Assembly: GCF_009818105.1 (NCBI RefSeq)
Contig: NZ_CP046564.1
Location: 310,001-374,000, forward strand
Reading direction: 5' to 3'
DNA: 64,000 bases
Source of the DNA: Bacillus sp. N1-1
GTDB lineage: Bacteria; Bacillota; Bacilli; Bacillales; Guptibacillaceae
Notes under the pieces: generated by a model
What the model saw: only the letters and a program-made list of their open reading frames with translations
Databases searched by the model: none
What the model was told of the DNA's origin: nothing
Program-made: the position numbers and the translations under genes
Shown: piece after piece, positions 43,294 to 52,159 of the stretch
Layout: each line of letters starts with the position of its first letter
How positions within the stretch are numbered: the first letter of the stretch is position 1

Positions 43294-44352
43294 TTATTTT
43301 TCCTGGAAGCTTGGTCTTTTAGGATTCATCATCGCAAGCTTGTCAGGATTTTTAAGAAGTGGTTTTACTTCTTTAAAGGTAACAAACGTTTTGTTTTTTG
43401 TATCATAGAGACGGAATCGAATCGATTCAAGACTTGATAACAACGTAATTGTCGTCGCCTTATGCAATGGAGGCGTTGATTCATGCGCTTTCTCAAGATG
43501 ATAGTTAGGTACTCTTGGACTTAAGTGATGTACATGGTGATACCCGATGCTTCCGGATACCCATTGAAGGATTTTAGGAAGCTTGTAATAAGAACTACCA
43601 TCAACCGCAGCTTTTACAAAATCCCATTCTGTTTCATCTTCATAATAAGAGTCCTCAAATTGGTGCTGTACGTAGAACAACCAAATTCCAAGTGAGCCTG
43701 CTACGTAAAGGATTGGTAGCTGAATTATTAGAAACGCTTCCCATCCAATAACCAGAATCAAAAGAGAATAAATCGCTACAATGGATGCGTTTGTAATATA
43801 TGTGCTCATACGTTCTTTACGTTTCGCATCTTTACGATTGAAACGGTTAGCGATAAGGAACAAGTAAATTGGACCAAGACCAAACATCACAATCGGGTTA
43901 CGGTAGAGACGATAAGCAAGTCTACCCCAAAATGAAGCTTGGGCATACTCTTCAACCGTCATCACCCAGATGTCACCTGTTCCGCGCTTATCTAAGTTTC
44001 CGCTCGTTGCATGGTGGATGTTATGCTCACGTTTCCATTTTTCAAAAGGAAAGAGTGTGATGATGCCAGAGATTGTCCCAACAATCCGGTTTGCTTTTTG
44101 ACTTTTGAAGAAGGAACCGTGGGTACAGTCGTGAAAAATAATAAAGATTCGAACAACAAATCCTCCTGCAATCATCGCAAGTGGAACGGCTAGCCAGGCA
44201 GAAACGCTTAAGCTCTGGTAAGCAAGAAACCATAGCAATAAGAATGGAAGAAGGGTGTTCAAGAGCTGTCGTACCCCTACGACCGTGTCGGGCTTTGCGA
44301 AAGTTGATACACTTTTTTTCAATTCTTTTTGTTTTTGTTTTTGTTCATTCAT
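43294..44352 (-). CDS. des: Acyl-lipid fatty acid desaturase Des
   Basis: Membrane di-iron desaturase that introduces double bonds into phospholipid acyl chains at low temperature. It has 352 residues. The three histidine boxes are HDCTHGS (about residue 75), HNIHH (about 110) and HHVHH (about 273); hydrophobic pairs separate them. The start follows AAAGGGGTAACCAT. The upstream region carries repeated TGTCATGG/CATGA elements, likely DesR sites. It heads the des-desK-desR order of B. subtilis. Confidence 0.93.
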   Translation of the reverse strand: MNEQKQKQKELKKSVSTFAKPDTVVGVRQLLNTLLPFLLLWFLAYQSLSVSAWLAVPLAMIAGGFVVRIFIIFHDCTHGSFFKSQKANRIVGTISGIITLFPFEKWKREHNIHHATSGNLDKRGTGDIWVMTVEEYAQASFWGRLAYRLYRNPIVMFGLGPIYLFLIANRFNRKDAKRKERMSTYITNASIVAIYSLLILVIGWEAFLIIQLPILYVAGSLGIWLFYVQHQFEDSYYEDETEWDFVKAAVDGSSYYKLPKILQWVSGSIGYHHVHHLSPRVPNYHLEKAHESTPPLHKATTITLLSSLESIRFRLYDTKNKTFVTFKEVKPLLKNPDKLAMMNPKRPSFQEK

Positions 44353-44409
44353 ATGGTTACCCCTTTGTTAGGCATAGTTGAAATAACGTTAAGCCTAATG
44401 ATAGAGGAT

Positions 44410-44467
44410 AGAGTGTCATGGTGTAAGACACAAACGTCAGGACATAACCATGATAAATGTCATGGGT
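44410..44467 (-). promoter_or_regulatory. Candidate DesR binding region
   Basis: TGTCATGG occurs at 44414-44421 and 44458-44465, 44 bp apart (about four turns), with CGTCAGGACAT (44435-44445) and CCATGAT between. Seen from des, the second half lies just upstream of a weak TTGTGT-17-TATCCT promoter (-35 at 44428-44433), where an activator would bind. The region 44470-44715 shows no gene. Confidence 0.5.
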
Positions 44468-44717
44468 TTATTGGGGATATTAGGAAAAAACGTTCTAGAA
44501 ACTTGTGTCCACTTGTTGTTTCGCTCTCCGGCCTTGAACGATAGACTGATGGACTTTCATGGCAATCACTAAAATTATCCCTCCAAACTTGCACTCAATA
44601 AAGTAAAGAGCAGGGTGTTTTGTTTGTTTTTTTAATAATTCTTCCTAACTTTTAAAAAATTTCCTTTCTAATTATAATCGTGATTGCGTGAAAAGAAAAG
44701 GATAGGAAAATCACAAT

Positions 44718-44760
44718 AAAAGCCCCCCAAACCTCACTATAGAGGTTTTGGGGGGCTTAA
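44718..44760 (-). terminator. hxlAB terminator
   Basis: AGCCCCCCAAACCTC (44721-44735) pairs with GAGGTTTTGGGGGGCT (44741-44756); the minus strand then reads TTTTATTG. Confidence 0.88.
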
Positions 44761-44766
44761 GAAATG

Positions 44767-45321
44767 CTATTCTAAATTCGCATGTTTCCCATACATCTTA
44801 TTTGTATCTAAACCTTTCTTCTCCATGAATCGTAAAATAATCGCATCATAGAAAAGTAAAAGGGTTTGTTCGAATAACGATCCCATTGGTTGGATGGTTT
44901 CGTAGTCACCAGACTGATCTTTGGGAGAGCCTGGTAGTGTTACGATAATATCTGCTAATTCACCAATTGTAGAGTTAGGATTAATTGTAACAGCCGCAAT
45001 CTTTCCACCAATGTTCGCAGCTTTCTTCGCAATAGAGACGAGCTGCTTTGTTTCACCAGAACCTGATCCGATGATGATTAGATCATCTTCTTCAAAGTTA
45101 GGTGTAACCGTTTCGCCAACAACGTAAGCATCAATGCCCATATGCATCATGCGCATGGCAAAGGACTTTGCCATAAAGCCGGAGCGGCCACCGCCAGCAA
45201 CGAAAACCTTGTTTGCTCCGAGGATTTCGTTCGCGAGCTGTTCAGCTTCATCGTCAGCAATGAGATCTACTGAACGATTTAGCTCATCAATAATTTCAGC
45301 TAAATAGTGAGTAGTCTGCAT
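44767..45321 (-). CDS. hxlB: 6-phospho-3-hexuloisomerase HxlB
   Basis: Isomerises hexulose-6-phosphate to fructose-6-phosphate, the second step of formaldehyde fixation by the RuMP route. It has 184 residues and a SIS sugar-phosphate fold. VFVAGGGRSGFMAKSFAMR lies around 34-52, IGSGSGETKQLV around 87-98 and TINPNSTIGELAD near 117-129. It begins 6 nt after hxlA, with AAGGATAACC overlapping the hxlA stop, so it is translated from the same mRNA. Confidence 0.93.
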   Translation of the reverse strand: MQTTHYLAEIIDELNRSVDLIADDEAEQLANEILGANKVFVAGGGRSGFMAKSFAMRMMHMGIDAYVVGETVTPNFEEDDLIIIGSGSGETKQLVSIAKKAANIGGKIAAVTINPNSTIGELADIIVTLPGSPKDQSGDYETIQPMGSLFEQTLLLFYDAIILRFMEKKGLDTNKMYGKHANLE

Positions 45322-45327
45322 GATTGG

Positions 45328-45957
45328 TTATCCTTTAATAAGTTCTTGCATTTTAGATGCAACGGCTTTTTTATCGTCTTCACCAGTAATACCGCCACCT
45401 ACGATGACAAGGTCTGGTTGTACTTTTACAACTTCTTCAAGAGAATCAAGCTTAATGCCACCAGCGATAGCGGTTTTCGCATTCTTTACGACGCCTTTGA
45501 TTGTTTCAAGGTCTTCGAAAGAATTCTGGCCTTTTGCTTGAAGATCATAACCAGTGTGAACACAAATATAGTCAACGCCTAGCGCATCTACTTCTTTCGC
45601 ACGAGTTGCGAGATCTTTTACTGCCATCATATCAACAAGGATTTCTTTACCTTGTTTCTTCGCTTCTTCAACAGCACCTTTAATTGATTCATCTTCAGCG
45701 GCACCAAGAATTGTGATGATATCTGCATTCGATTCAGAGGCTTTCATAACTTCATAACCTGCAGCATCCATAATTTTAAGGTCTGCAAGAACTTCAAGGT
45801 TAGGGAATGCTGCTTTCATTTCTTTGACAGCACGAAGACCTTCATTGATGACGATCGGCGTACCGATTTCTACGATGTCAATATGTTCCTGAACTTCTTT
45901 TACTAGTTCAATACCTTCTTCTGTATTTACCAAATCTAATGCTAGCTGTAATTTCAT
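45328..45957 (-). CDS. hxlA: 3-hexulose-6-phosphate synthase HxlA
   Basis: Aldol addition of formaldehyde to ribulose-5-phosphate. It has 209 residues in the OMP-decarboxylase-like barrel: LQLALDLVNTEEG at the start, EIGTPIVINEG around 31-41, the metal/catalytic DLKIMDAAGYE around 60-70, and DYICVHTGYDLQA near 129. RBS GGGAGTGAACGT. With hxlB it forms a formaldehyde detoxification operon, facing hxlR. Confidence 0.95.
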   Translation of the reverse strand: MKLQLALDLVNTEEGIELVKEVQEHIDIVEIGTPIVINEGLRAVKEMKAAFPNLEVLADLKIMDAAGYEVMKASESNADIITILGAAEDESIKGAVEEAKKQGKEILVDMMAVKDLATRAKEVDALGVDYICVHTGYDLQAKGQNSFEDLETIKGVVKNAKTAIAGGIKLDSLEEVVKVQPDLVIVGGGITGEDDKKAVASKMQELIKG

Positions 45958-46035
45958 AATACGTTCACTCCCGATCCATATTTTTTCTGTCTCTCTTGTC
46001 AGACACCAATATAATCGATCTGTTGGTGTAGTAGC

Positions 46036-46104
46036 AAGTATACTGCTTACGATCTATTAATGTAAGTACGCACATTAAACTTACATAGTGTCAAAAAGTA
46101 TACT
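46036..46104. promoter_or_regulatory. Two HxlR-like sites between hxlA and hxlR
   Basis: AAGTATACT occurs at 46036-46044 and 46096-46104, 60 bp apart in the same orientation. The first sits against the weak -35 of a candidate hxlA promoter (-10 TATATT at 46008-46013, minus strand). The second lies between GTGTCA and the TATAAT (46111-46116) of hxlR, where binding would repress. B. subtilis HxlR is known to bind two repeats upstream of hxlAB. Confidence 0.55.
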
Positions 46105-46138
46105 ATGGGTTATAATGGGCTTATACGGAGGTGATTTC

Positions 46139-46501
46139 GTGTCACGCACCCAGGATAAAACATTTTACTGTGAAAAAGAATTAACGCTTGCGGTTATCGG
46201 GGGCAAGTGGAAAATGCTGATTTTATGGCATTTAGGCAAGCAGGGTACGAAACGATTTGGTGAGTTAAAGTCCCTTATGCCGGGAATTACACAGCGTATG
46301 CTAGTAAATCAGCTAAGAGAATTAGAAGATGACCAAATTGTTCATCGAGAAGTGTACCCAGTTGTCCCTCCGAAGGTAGAGTATTCCCTTACCGAGCAAG
46401 GTGAAACATTAATGCCCATACTCGACTCCATGTATGAGTGGGGGAAGAATTACAATCAGAATGTCCTTGGCAAACCGATTGAAACGAAAGAGTCGGTATA
46501 A
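46139..46501 (+). CDS. hxlR: HxlR family transcriptional activator
   Basis: Winged-HTH regulator of 120 residues, the exact length of B. subtilis HxlR. Opening [20 protein letters not shown] with the conserved family Cys near residue 11, then [12 protein letters not shown] and [18 protein letters not shown] (recognition helix), and the wing [13 protein letters not shown]. The start is GTG, after ACGGAGGTGATTTC; the ATG at 46088 is in the promoter. It should activate hxlAB when formaldehyde reacts with it. Confidence 0.92.
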   Translation: MSRTQDKTFYCEKELTLAVIGGKWKMLILWHLGKQGTKRFGELKSLMPGITQRMLVNQLRELEDDQIVHREVYPVVPPKVEYSLTEQGETLMPILDSMYEWGKNYNQNVLGKPIETKESV

Positions 46502-46504
46502 AAC

Positions 46505-46556
46505 CCAAAACCCCTGTGCGCTCTATCAAACATATAGAGCGCACAGGGGTTTTATT
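46505..46556. terminator. Bidirectional terminator hxlR/esterase
   Basis: Perfect 20-bp stem: 46507-46526 with 46534-46553, starting AAAACCCCTGTGCG, around a 7-nt loop, with T-runs on both sides. It serves the two convergent genes. Confidence 0.93.
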
Positions 46557-46558
46557 TG

Positions 46559-47359
46559 TTAGTGTTCAACCAATAACTGTATTTCTTCTTTGATTGTTTC
46601 CCAGGCAAATGAAGTCGTATCGGTCAACATAAAGTGTTCTGCTGAAGGAAGCTCGATAAGTTTAATCAAATCGCCCTCGCCTTCAGCTTCGCGTTGATAA
46701 TAATCACTAATACCGATGGGGACATTTATATCTAGTGCACCGTGAACGAGAATTTGTTGGACCCCAAGGGGAAGAAGTTCCACAGGGGAAGCATTTTTGT
46801 AGCGCTCCGGGTATTCTTGAGGGGAACCGCCTAGTAGTTCTGCAGTAGGGTTATTTGGCTCAAGAGAGAGGACTTGGTCTCTGTACTCATGAACTCCGTG
46901 CATCATTTCAAGGTCGTTCACACCTGCAAGGCTAACCACTCCGTGAATAGGAAGAGGGTTGTCCGTAATGAATAATTTACTATTCTTATCGATGCGGTGA
47001 CGAGCAGCAATCCATGTAGCAAGATGGCCCCCAGCTGAATGTCCAATCGTAACCACTTTGTTCAGGTCGAGCGGATAGGTTTCTGCAAGTGTCCTTATGT
47101 AGTCAGTTGCTTGTGCCGCATCAGTAAGTGTTCCAGGATAGCCACCACCTTCTTGTCCAGTTCGACGGTATTCAATATTCCATGTGGCAAACCCACTCGC
47201 TGTTAAATCTTCCGCTACTTCTCTCATGATCTCGAGTGTAAAATGCTTTCTCCAAAAGCCCCCGTGAATGACAATGGCAACTGGAAACGGGCCATCTCCT
47301 TTCGGAAGACGCAATTCACCAAATTGATTTTCGTTTTCACCATAGAAAATTTTCTCCAC
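46559..47359 (-). CDS. Alpha/beta hydrolase (esterase/peptidase S9-like)
   Basis: Soluble hydrolase of about 266 residues. VIHGGFWRKHF holds the HG oxyanion element typical of carboxylesterases, the nucleophile Ser is in TIGHSAGGHLATW (near residue 106), and late D and H residues appear in VHGALDINVP and PSAEHFML. It resembles kynurenine-formamidase-like or acetyl-esterase relatives; the substrate is unknown. The start is GTG at 47357-47359, with AGAGGTGGTTAAG upstream; a longer frame to 47401 has no ribosome site. Confidence 0.8.
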   Translation of the reverse strand: MEKIFYGENENQFGELRLPKGDGPFPVAIVIHGGFWRKHFTLEIMREVAEDLTASGFATWNIEYRRTGQEGGGYPGTLTDAAQATDYIRTLAETYPLDLNKVVTIGHSAGGHLATWIAARHRIDKNSKLFITDNPLPIHGVVSLAGVNDLEMMHGVHEYRDQVLSLEPNNPTAELLGGSPQEYPERYKNASPVELLPLGVQQILVHGALDINVPIGISDYYQREAEGEGDLIKLIELPSAEHFMLTDTTSFAWETIKEEIQLLVEH

Positions 47360-47442
47360 GTTCTTAACCACCTCTCTGATCGAAATTACATGCACCTTCA
47401 TTATCGCATATCACGTGCCACTTTCATCAGATAGTGCACTTT

Positions 47443-47473
47443 AAAAAGCCAATCAATAAACGATTGGCTTTAC
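47443..47473 (-). terminator. GerPA-like gene terminator
   Basis: AAAGCCAATC (47445-47454) pairs with GATTGGCTTT (47462-47471); the minus strand continues TTTAAAG. Confidence 0.8.
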
Positions 47474-47495
47474 TGCGTAAAAAGAATAATGATGC

Positions 47496-47684
47496 CTAGT
47501 TACCTAGCTTTATGCCTCTTGCAACGCTATAAAAATTATTTACAATCATAAATGATCCCGTATTACTCCCACCGGATCCGCTAACCGTATTACTTACGGA
47601 GATCGGAGAGATGGTGTGCGCACATTGAACGACTGTACCGCTATTGTTAGTAATCACCACTGGCCCGCGTATCAAACAACCCAT
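47496..47684 (-). CDS. GerPA/GerPF family spore protein
   Basis: A 62-residue protein opening MGCLIRGPVVITNNSGTVVQ and carrying GSGGSNTGSFMIVNN, the hallmark of the GerPA/GerPF family (YpzD-like in B. subtilis). Known relatives help nutrients pass the spore coat during germination. It stands alone here, not in a gerPABCDEF operon. RBS GAGGAGTGAAAAC. An unusual Cys at residue 3 is seen. The role is inferred from the family. Confidence 0.8.
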   Translation of the reverse strand: MGCLIRGPVVITNNSGTVVQCAHTISPISVSNTVSGSGGSNTGSFMIVNNFYSVARGIKLGN

Positions 47685-47791
47685 TTGTTTTCACTCCTCA
47701 TTAACGAACTACTGATAACAGTATATGGACAAATTGACTCATCTGTTTGGACATGTTCCGAAAAAGGATGTCCAAATTGTGCACCACAAAA

Positions 47792-47818
47792 GAAGGAGTC
47801 AGTTTCCTGACCCCTAAA
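47792..47818 (-). terminator. ldh-lctP terminator
   Basis: On the minus strand AGGGGTCAG-GAAA-CTGACTCCT (47794-47815) has a stable GAAA tetraloop and one G-U, followed by TCTTTTG. Confidence 0.85.
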
Positions 47819-47825
47819 TGAAATG

Positions 47826-49478
47826 TTAGCTTATAAAAATGGCTTGAGAGAAAGTGATCACACCGGTGATAAGAAGAAAGACGAAGCTATATTTAAGTGT
47901 GAAGCGGAACAGATCGCCTTCGCGTCCTACAAGACCAACCGCTCCTGTTGCAACGGCGATAGACTGTGGAGATAGCATTTTTGCCATCACGCCACCTGCT
48001 GTATTCGCAGCAACGAGCACCATCGGAAGAACAGCAATTTGTTGAGCGGTAATCTGTTGTAGATTCCCGAATAGTGCGTTGTTAGATGTAACAGAACCTG
48101 TTAAGAATACGCCAATCCATCCAAGAAGTGGAGAGAGGAACGGGAAGACGCCACCTGTTGCAGCAAGGGCTAGACCTAATGTAGAGCTCATTCCACTATA
48201 ATTTGCGATGAAGGCGAATCCTAGCACCATCATAATTGTAAGAACCGGCTTTTGAAGTTCTTTTACTGTTTCAACAAAAGCTTCTAGCGCTGCTTTAGGG
48301 CTCATTCTAAGAATGAAAATGGATAGGATTGCAGCGATGAAGATGGCCGTTCCTGTTGCTGAAAGAAGATCAAGTTTCAACATAGCCCCATATGGTGTAG
48401 GTTCACTTACAATTGGTGCTGTTTTAATAACGAGATTATGGAGTCCGGGTACAGGAATTTGAAGGATCGTTGCTTCAAGTAATCCACCTTCTACAAATAA
48501 ATTCTTGAAAGGCTTTAGACTCCAAATTGTGACCATTGCTGTTAAAGCAATGAACGGAGACCATGCTTTTAAAATTCGGCCAGCTGTTAGCTGAGCTTCA
48601 GGGTCAAGAGAAACAGCCAGCTGTGCTTCAACTTCAGGATCAATCGTATGGTTTTGCTGCATTTTTGGATGCCACATTTTCACGAATACAGCTACCGCTA
48701 CTAAACTAACGATGGAAGACGTAATGTTAGGGAGTTCAGGTCCAATAAATGTGACTGTCGCCCATTGAGTAATGGCATATGTGCTACCGGCAACGAGAGC
48801 TGCTGGCCATACTTTTTTCAAGCCTTTCATACCATCCATAATGACGACGAGTAGGAATGGAATTGTGAAAGAGATAAAGGGAAGAGACGTTCCGAGAAAT
48901 TGCCCAATTTCCATTGGGGCGAGTCCACTTACTTGACCAGCAACAATGACAGGGATTCCCATTGCGCCAAAAGCGCCGCTAGCTGTATTGGCGATTAAAC
49001 ATAGTCCAGCTGCTTTAAGTGGTTCAAATCCAAGTCCGACAAGAAGGGCTGCTGTAATCGCAATCGGTGCTCCAAAACCAGCTGCGCCTTCAAGAAACGC
49101 ATTGAATGAAAAGGCGACGAGCAACATTTGAATTCGTTTGTCATCTGTAATGGATACAATAGAACTCCTGATAATATCGAATTGCCCACTTTTTACAGAA
49201 AGTTTATAAAGGTAGACCGCGCCAATAACGATGTAAGAAATTGGCCATAATCCAAATGCAAATCCGTAACCAGTTGTGGCTGCAACCATCGTGATCGGCA
49301 TATCATAGAAGAGGATCGCAATCACGATAGCGAGCATCACTGTAACCGTAGCAGCGATATGCCCTTTCATTCGAAAAGCGGTAAGAGCAAGAAAGAAAAA
49401 GATAATCGGGATAAGAGCAATAAAAGCGGATAGCCAGATGTTATTAAATGGGTCATATATTTGTGTCCATGTTTCCAT
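47826..49478 (-). CDS. lctP: L-lactate permease LctP
   Basis: Proton-coupled L-lactate transporter of the LctP/LldP family. It has 550 residues and about 12-14 hydrophobic helices. Family stretches are EGAAGFGAPIAIT near residue 130, NTASGAFGAMGIPVI near 164 and a C-terminal LTGSVTSNNALFGNLQ, with PQSIAVATGAVGLVG. RBS AAGAGGTGATCC. It follows ldh by 33 nt, so the operon can reduce pyruvate and move lactate. Rex control is inferred from the boxes upstream of ldh. Confidence 0.93.
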   Translation of the reverse strand: METWTQIYDPFNNIWLSAFIALIPIIFFFLALTAFRMKGHIAATVTVMLAIVIAILFYDMPITMVAATTGYGFAFGLWPISYIVIGAVYLYKLSVKSGQFDIIRSSIVSITDDKRIQMLLVAFSFNAFLEGAAGFGAPIAITAALLVGLGFEPLKAAGLCLIANTASGAFGAMGIPVIVAGQVSGLAPMEIGQFLGTSLPFISFTIPFLLVVIMDGMKGLKKVWPAALVAGSTYAITQWATVTFIGPELPNITSSIVSLVAVAVFVKMWHPKMQQNHTIDPEVEAQLAVSLDPEAQLTAGRILKAWSPFIALTAMVTIWSLKPFKNLFVEGGLLEATILQIPVPGLHNLVIKTAPIVSEPTPYGAMLKLDLLSATGTAIFIAAILSIFILRMSPKAALEAFVETVKELQKPVLTIMMVLGFAFIANYSGMSSTLGLALAATGGVFPFLSPLLGWIGVFLTGSVTSNNALFGNLQQITAQQIAVLPMVLVAANTAGGVMAKMLSPQSIAVATGAVGLVGREGDLFRFTLKYSFVFLLITGVITFSQAIFIS

Positions 49479-49511
49479 GGGGGATCACCTCTTATGCGTT
49501 ATAGTAGGGTT

Positions 49512-50477
<966 letters not shown>

Positions 50478-50484
50478 CTATTGT

Positions 50485-50502
50485 TTGTGATGTCTTTCAC
50501 AT
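50485..50502 (-). promoter_or_regulatory. Rex box 1 of ldh
   Basis: TTGTGA-6 nt-TCACAT fits the Rex operator pattern TTGTGA-N6-TCACAA with one mismatch. It lies 23 nt before the ldh start, so it can block elongation or RNA polymerase clearing. Confidence 0.75.
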
Positions 50503-50532
50503 ACATAATATAACGTGGATTTAATTGCTCAT

Positions 50533-50550
50533 ATGTGACAAAGATCACAT
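50533..50550 (-). promoter_or_regulatory. Rex box 2 of ldh
   Basis: ATGTGA-6 nt-TCACAT is a perfect palindrome of the Rex type. The two boxes are 48 bp apart and bracket a TATATT-type -10 region, a layout that allows co-operative repression. CRP-like sites look similar, but the ldh context favours Rex. Confidence 0.72.
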
Positions 50551-50613
50551 GAGAAGGCTTACATATAAAATTAATTTTAAAAGGTAAAAAACATGATTAA
50601 ATGAGAAATCTAT

Positions 50614-50648
50614 GTAAAAAAACGCTCGAATTTTGAGCGTTTTTTGTT
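50614..50648 (-). terminator. Terminator of the LSM-like small protein gene
   Basis: AAAAAACGCTC pairs with GAGCGTTTTTT (about 50616-50646) around an AAATTC-type loop; strong T-runs on both sides. Confidence 0.88.
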
Positions 50649-50894
50649 TTACCAGAAAAAGAAAGGTGACCAACTATAAGCAGCGATGGAGGCGAGACCG
50701 ACTGCAATGAGAGCCGCCCCGAAAAAAAAGTAGCTACCAAAGCCGGGACCGTCATTTCCGCCGCCCTCCATCGGGCGCAGGTAGACATTTTCACGATCAC
50801 AGTGGTCGATGTATCCGTAGTGCGTTGTGCCATCGTGGCAGCGAATGGCTACACATCTGCCAACATTATTATTGAATTCCTCGTGATAAGACAT
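50649..50894 (-). CDS. Small LSM-like protein with C-terminal membrane helix
   Basis: An 81-residue Bacillaceae protein of unknown role. MSYHEEFNNNVGRCVAIRC then HDGTTHYGYIDHCDRENVYLRP looks like an SM/LSM-type beta barrel (VGRCVAIRCHDG is the strand-turn pattern), then a Gly-rich linker and a hydrophobic FFFGAALIAVGLASIAAYSW helix. Relatives that I recall have the same layout. The start is the inner ATG at 50892-50894, after ATGAGGAATAAA. Alone, with its own terminator. Confidence 0.72.
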   Translation of the reverse strand: MSYHEEFNNNVGRCVAIRCHDGTTHYGYIDHCDRENVYLRPMEGGGNDGPGFGSYFFFGAALIAVGLASIAAYSWSPFFFW

Positions 50895-51077
50895 TTTATT
50901 CCTCATTTCTCGTTTAGTGTAAGAGTCACGAAACTCTCCGAACTTGCTAGATACATTATTACTCTATGAAATAAACGTAGAGGAGGATTGGACAGGAATG
51001 GAATTGAAACTAAATAACAACGCTTTATTAAAAGAAATAAAGTAGCTATGATAAAAGTAGAATAGAGGAGGTGCTGG

Positions 51078-51905
51078 ATGGACGAGATTAAACCATTGGG
51101 GTCATTTTATGGAGTGGATGAGGAAGGCTATTTGGTAAACGATACGTCGTGGGAGAAAATTGATCGAAACTATCGAAATGCGATCAATCGTGCTGTTGAA
51201 ATTTTAACTCTAGCAATCCCTATAAGCAGCATTTACTTAAGGGGATCAGTGCCAAAGGGGAATGGGATTGAGGGTATATCGGATCTTGATTTCATAGTTT
51301 TAACGGACCAAGATAATGAAAAAGTAGCTGAGCTCCTAAATAAAAAACTAACACATGAATTTCCATGGGTGAGTGGTTGTGAGGTAAGTTTCTTTTCACA
51401 TCGAAAGCTAGAAAAATTAACGCGCTTTTCAATCATTCCATTTATGCTCAAAACGTCCAGTCTCTGTGTATACGGAAACGACGTGACAAATGATATTCCG
51501 AATTATAAGCCAGACCGAGCCCTTGCCAATGATCATCTCATTCAGCTGCGAAAACATATTAATCAAGCAAAAAAAGAGCTGCTCGGCAATAAAGATGCGG
51601 AAGATATTGCGGATTGCTGTACATGGATTATGAAAATAATTGTTCGTAGTGGACTTGCGCTTGTAATGGAACAAAAGGCGATGTATACAAGAGATCTTTA
51701 TCCAGCGTATGCGTTATTTAGCGCTTTTTATTCACAGAAAGAACAAGATATGAAGCAGGCCATAACTTATGCGATCGTTCCTTCAAACTCTGCAGATGAA
51801 ATAACTCGTTTTTTGAATGGGTTTGGCGATTGGATAATTCAAGAATCAAATCAATGGTTAGATCAATACAATCCGAATCGAGTACCTCATATGCCTATAA
51901 CATGA
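51078..51905 (+). CDS. Nucleotidyltransferase domain protein
   Basis: Protein of 275 residues with a polymerase-beta-type nucleotidyltransferase core: YLRGSVPKGNGIEGISDLDF around residues 53-72 holds the GS and DxD elements, with the third acidic residue probably in EVSFFSH. The C-terminal half (about 150-270) is helical, with WIMKIIVRSGLALVMEQ like aminoglycoside nucleotidyltransferases. Substrate unknown (drug or tRNA/protein). RBS AGAGGAGGTGCTGG. It is single, between two terminators. Confidence 0.8.
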   Translation: MDEIKPLGSFYGVDEEGYLVNDTSWEKIDRNYRNAINRAVEILTLAIPISSIYLRGSVPKGNGIEGISDLDFIVLTDQDNEKVAELLNKKLTHEFPWVSGCEVSFFSHRKLEKLTRFSIIPFMLKTSSLCVYGNDVTNDIPNYKPDRALANDHLIQLRKHINQAKKELLGNKDAEDIADCCTWIMKIIVRSGLALVMEQKAMYTRDLYPAYALFSAFYSQKEQDMKQAITYAIVPSNSADEITRFLNGFGDWIIQESNQWLDQYNPNRVPHMPIT

Positions 51906-51914
51906 TGGCTAAAC

Positions 51915-51956
51915 GAAAAAGAACGGAGATCAAGAAAGTGATCTCCGTTCTTTTCG
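51915..51956. terminator. Bidirectional terminator NTase/cstA operon
   Basis: AAAAGAACGGAGATCA (51917-51932) pairs perfectly with TGATCTCCGTTCTTTT (51939-51954). Confidence 0.92.
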
Positions 51957-51957
51957 T

Positions 51958-52107
51958 TTATAAATAGGTAATTAACGCGATTCCGCCTAAGAACAAACCA
52001 CTTAGAATGAGTTTACCGAAAAGAGGGAGGTGTTCTTTTCCCTTTTCGTTGATTCGTTCCTCCTCTTCATCAAGAGTAGTTTTGTTTTTTGAATGACAGC
52101 AGCCCAT
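51958..52107 (-). CDS. 49-residue membrane protein downstream of cstA
   Basis: Small protein: MGCCHSKNKTTLDEEEERIN, then a charged linker and a helix FGKLILSGLFLGGIALITYL at the C-terminus. AAAGGTGTGATAAT gives it a good ribosome site. It lies 52 nt after cstA with no terminator between, and the strong terminator follows its stop, so it belongs to the cstA transcript. The MGCCHS start, with two Cys and a His, could bind metal or be acylated. I do not recognise a family. A partner role for CstA is inferred from position (E. coli has a different small protein, YbdD, beside CstA). Confidence 0.68.
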   Translation of the reverse strand: MGCCHSKNKTTLDEEEERINEKGKEHLPLFGKLILSGLFLGGIALITYL

Positions 52108-52159
52108 ATTATCACACCTTTATCATCCGTCAAAGGGGATTGTCTGTTCAACGTATCCT

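Noticed and set aside
47685..47791. Gene in the gap before lctP
   Set aside because: The only frame (to 47810) overlaps the lctP terminator and has no ribosome site.
50597..50833. 78-codon frame overlapping the LSM-like gene
   Set aside because: It runs through the terminator and lacks a ribosome site; the alternative frame has a clear start and domain pattern.
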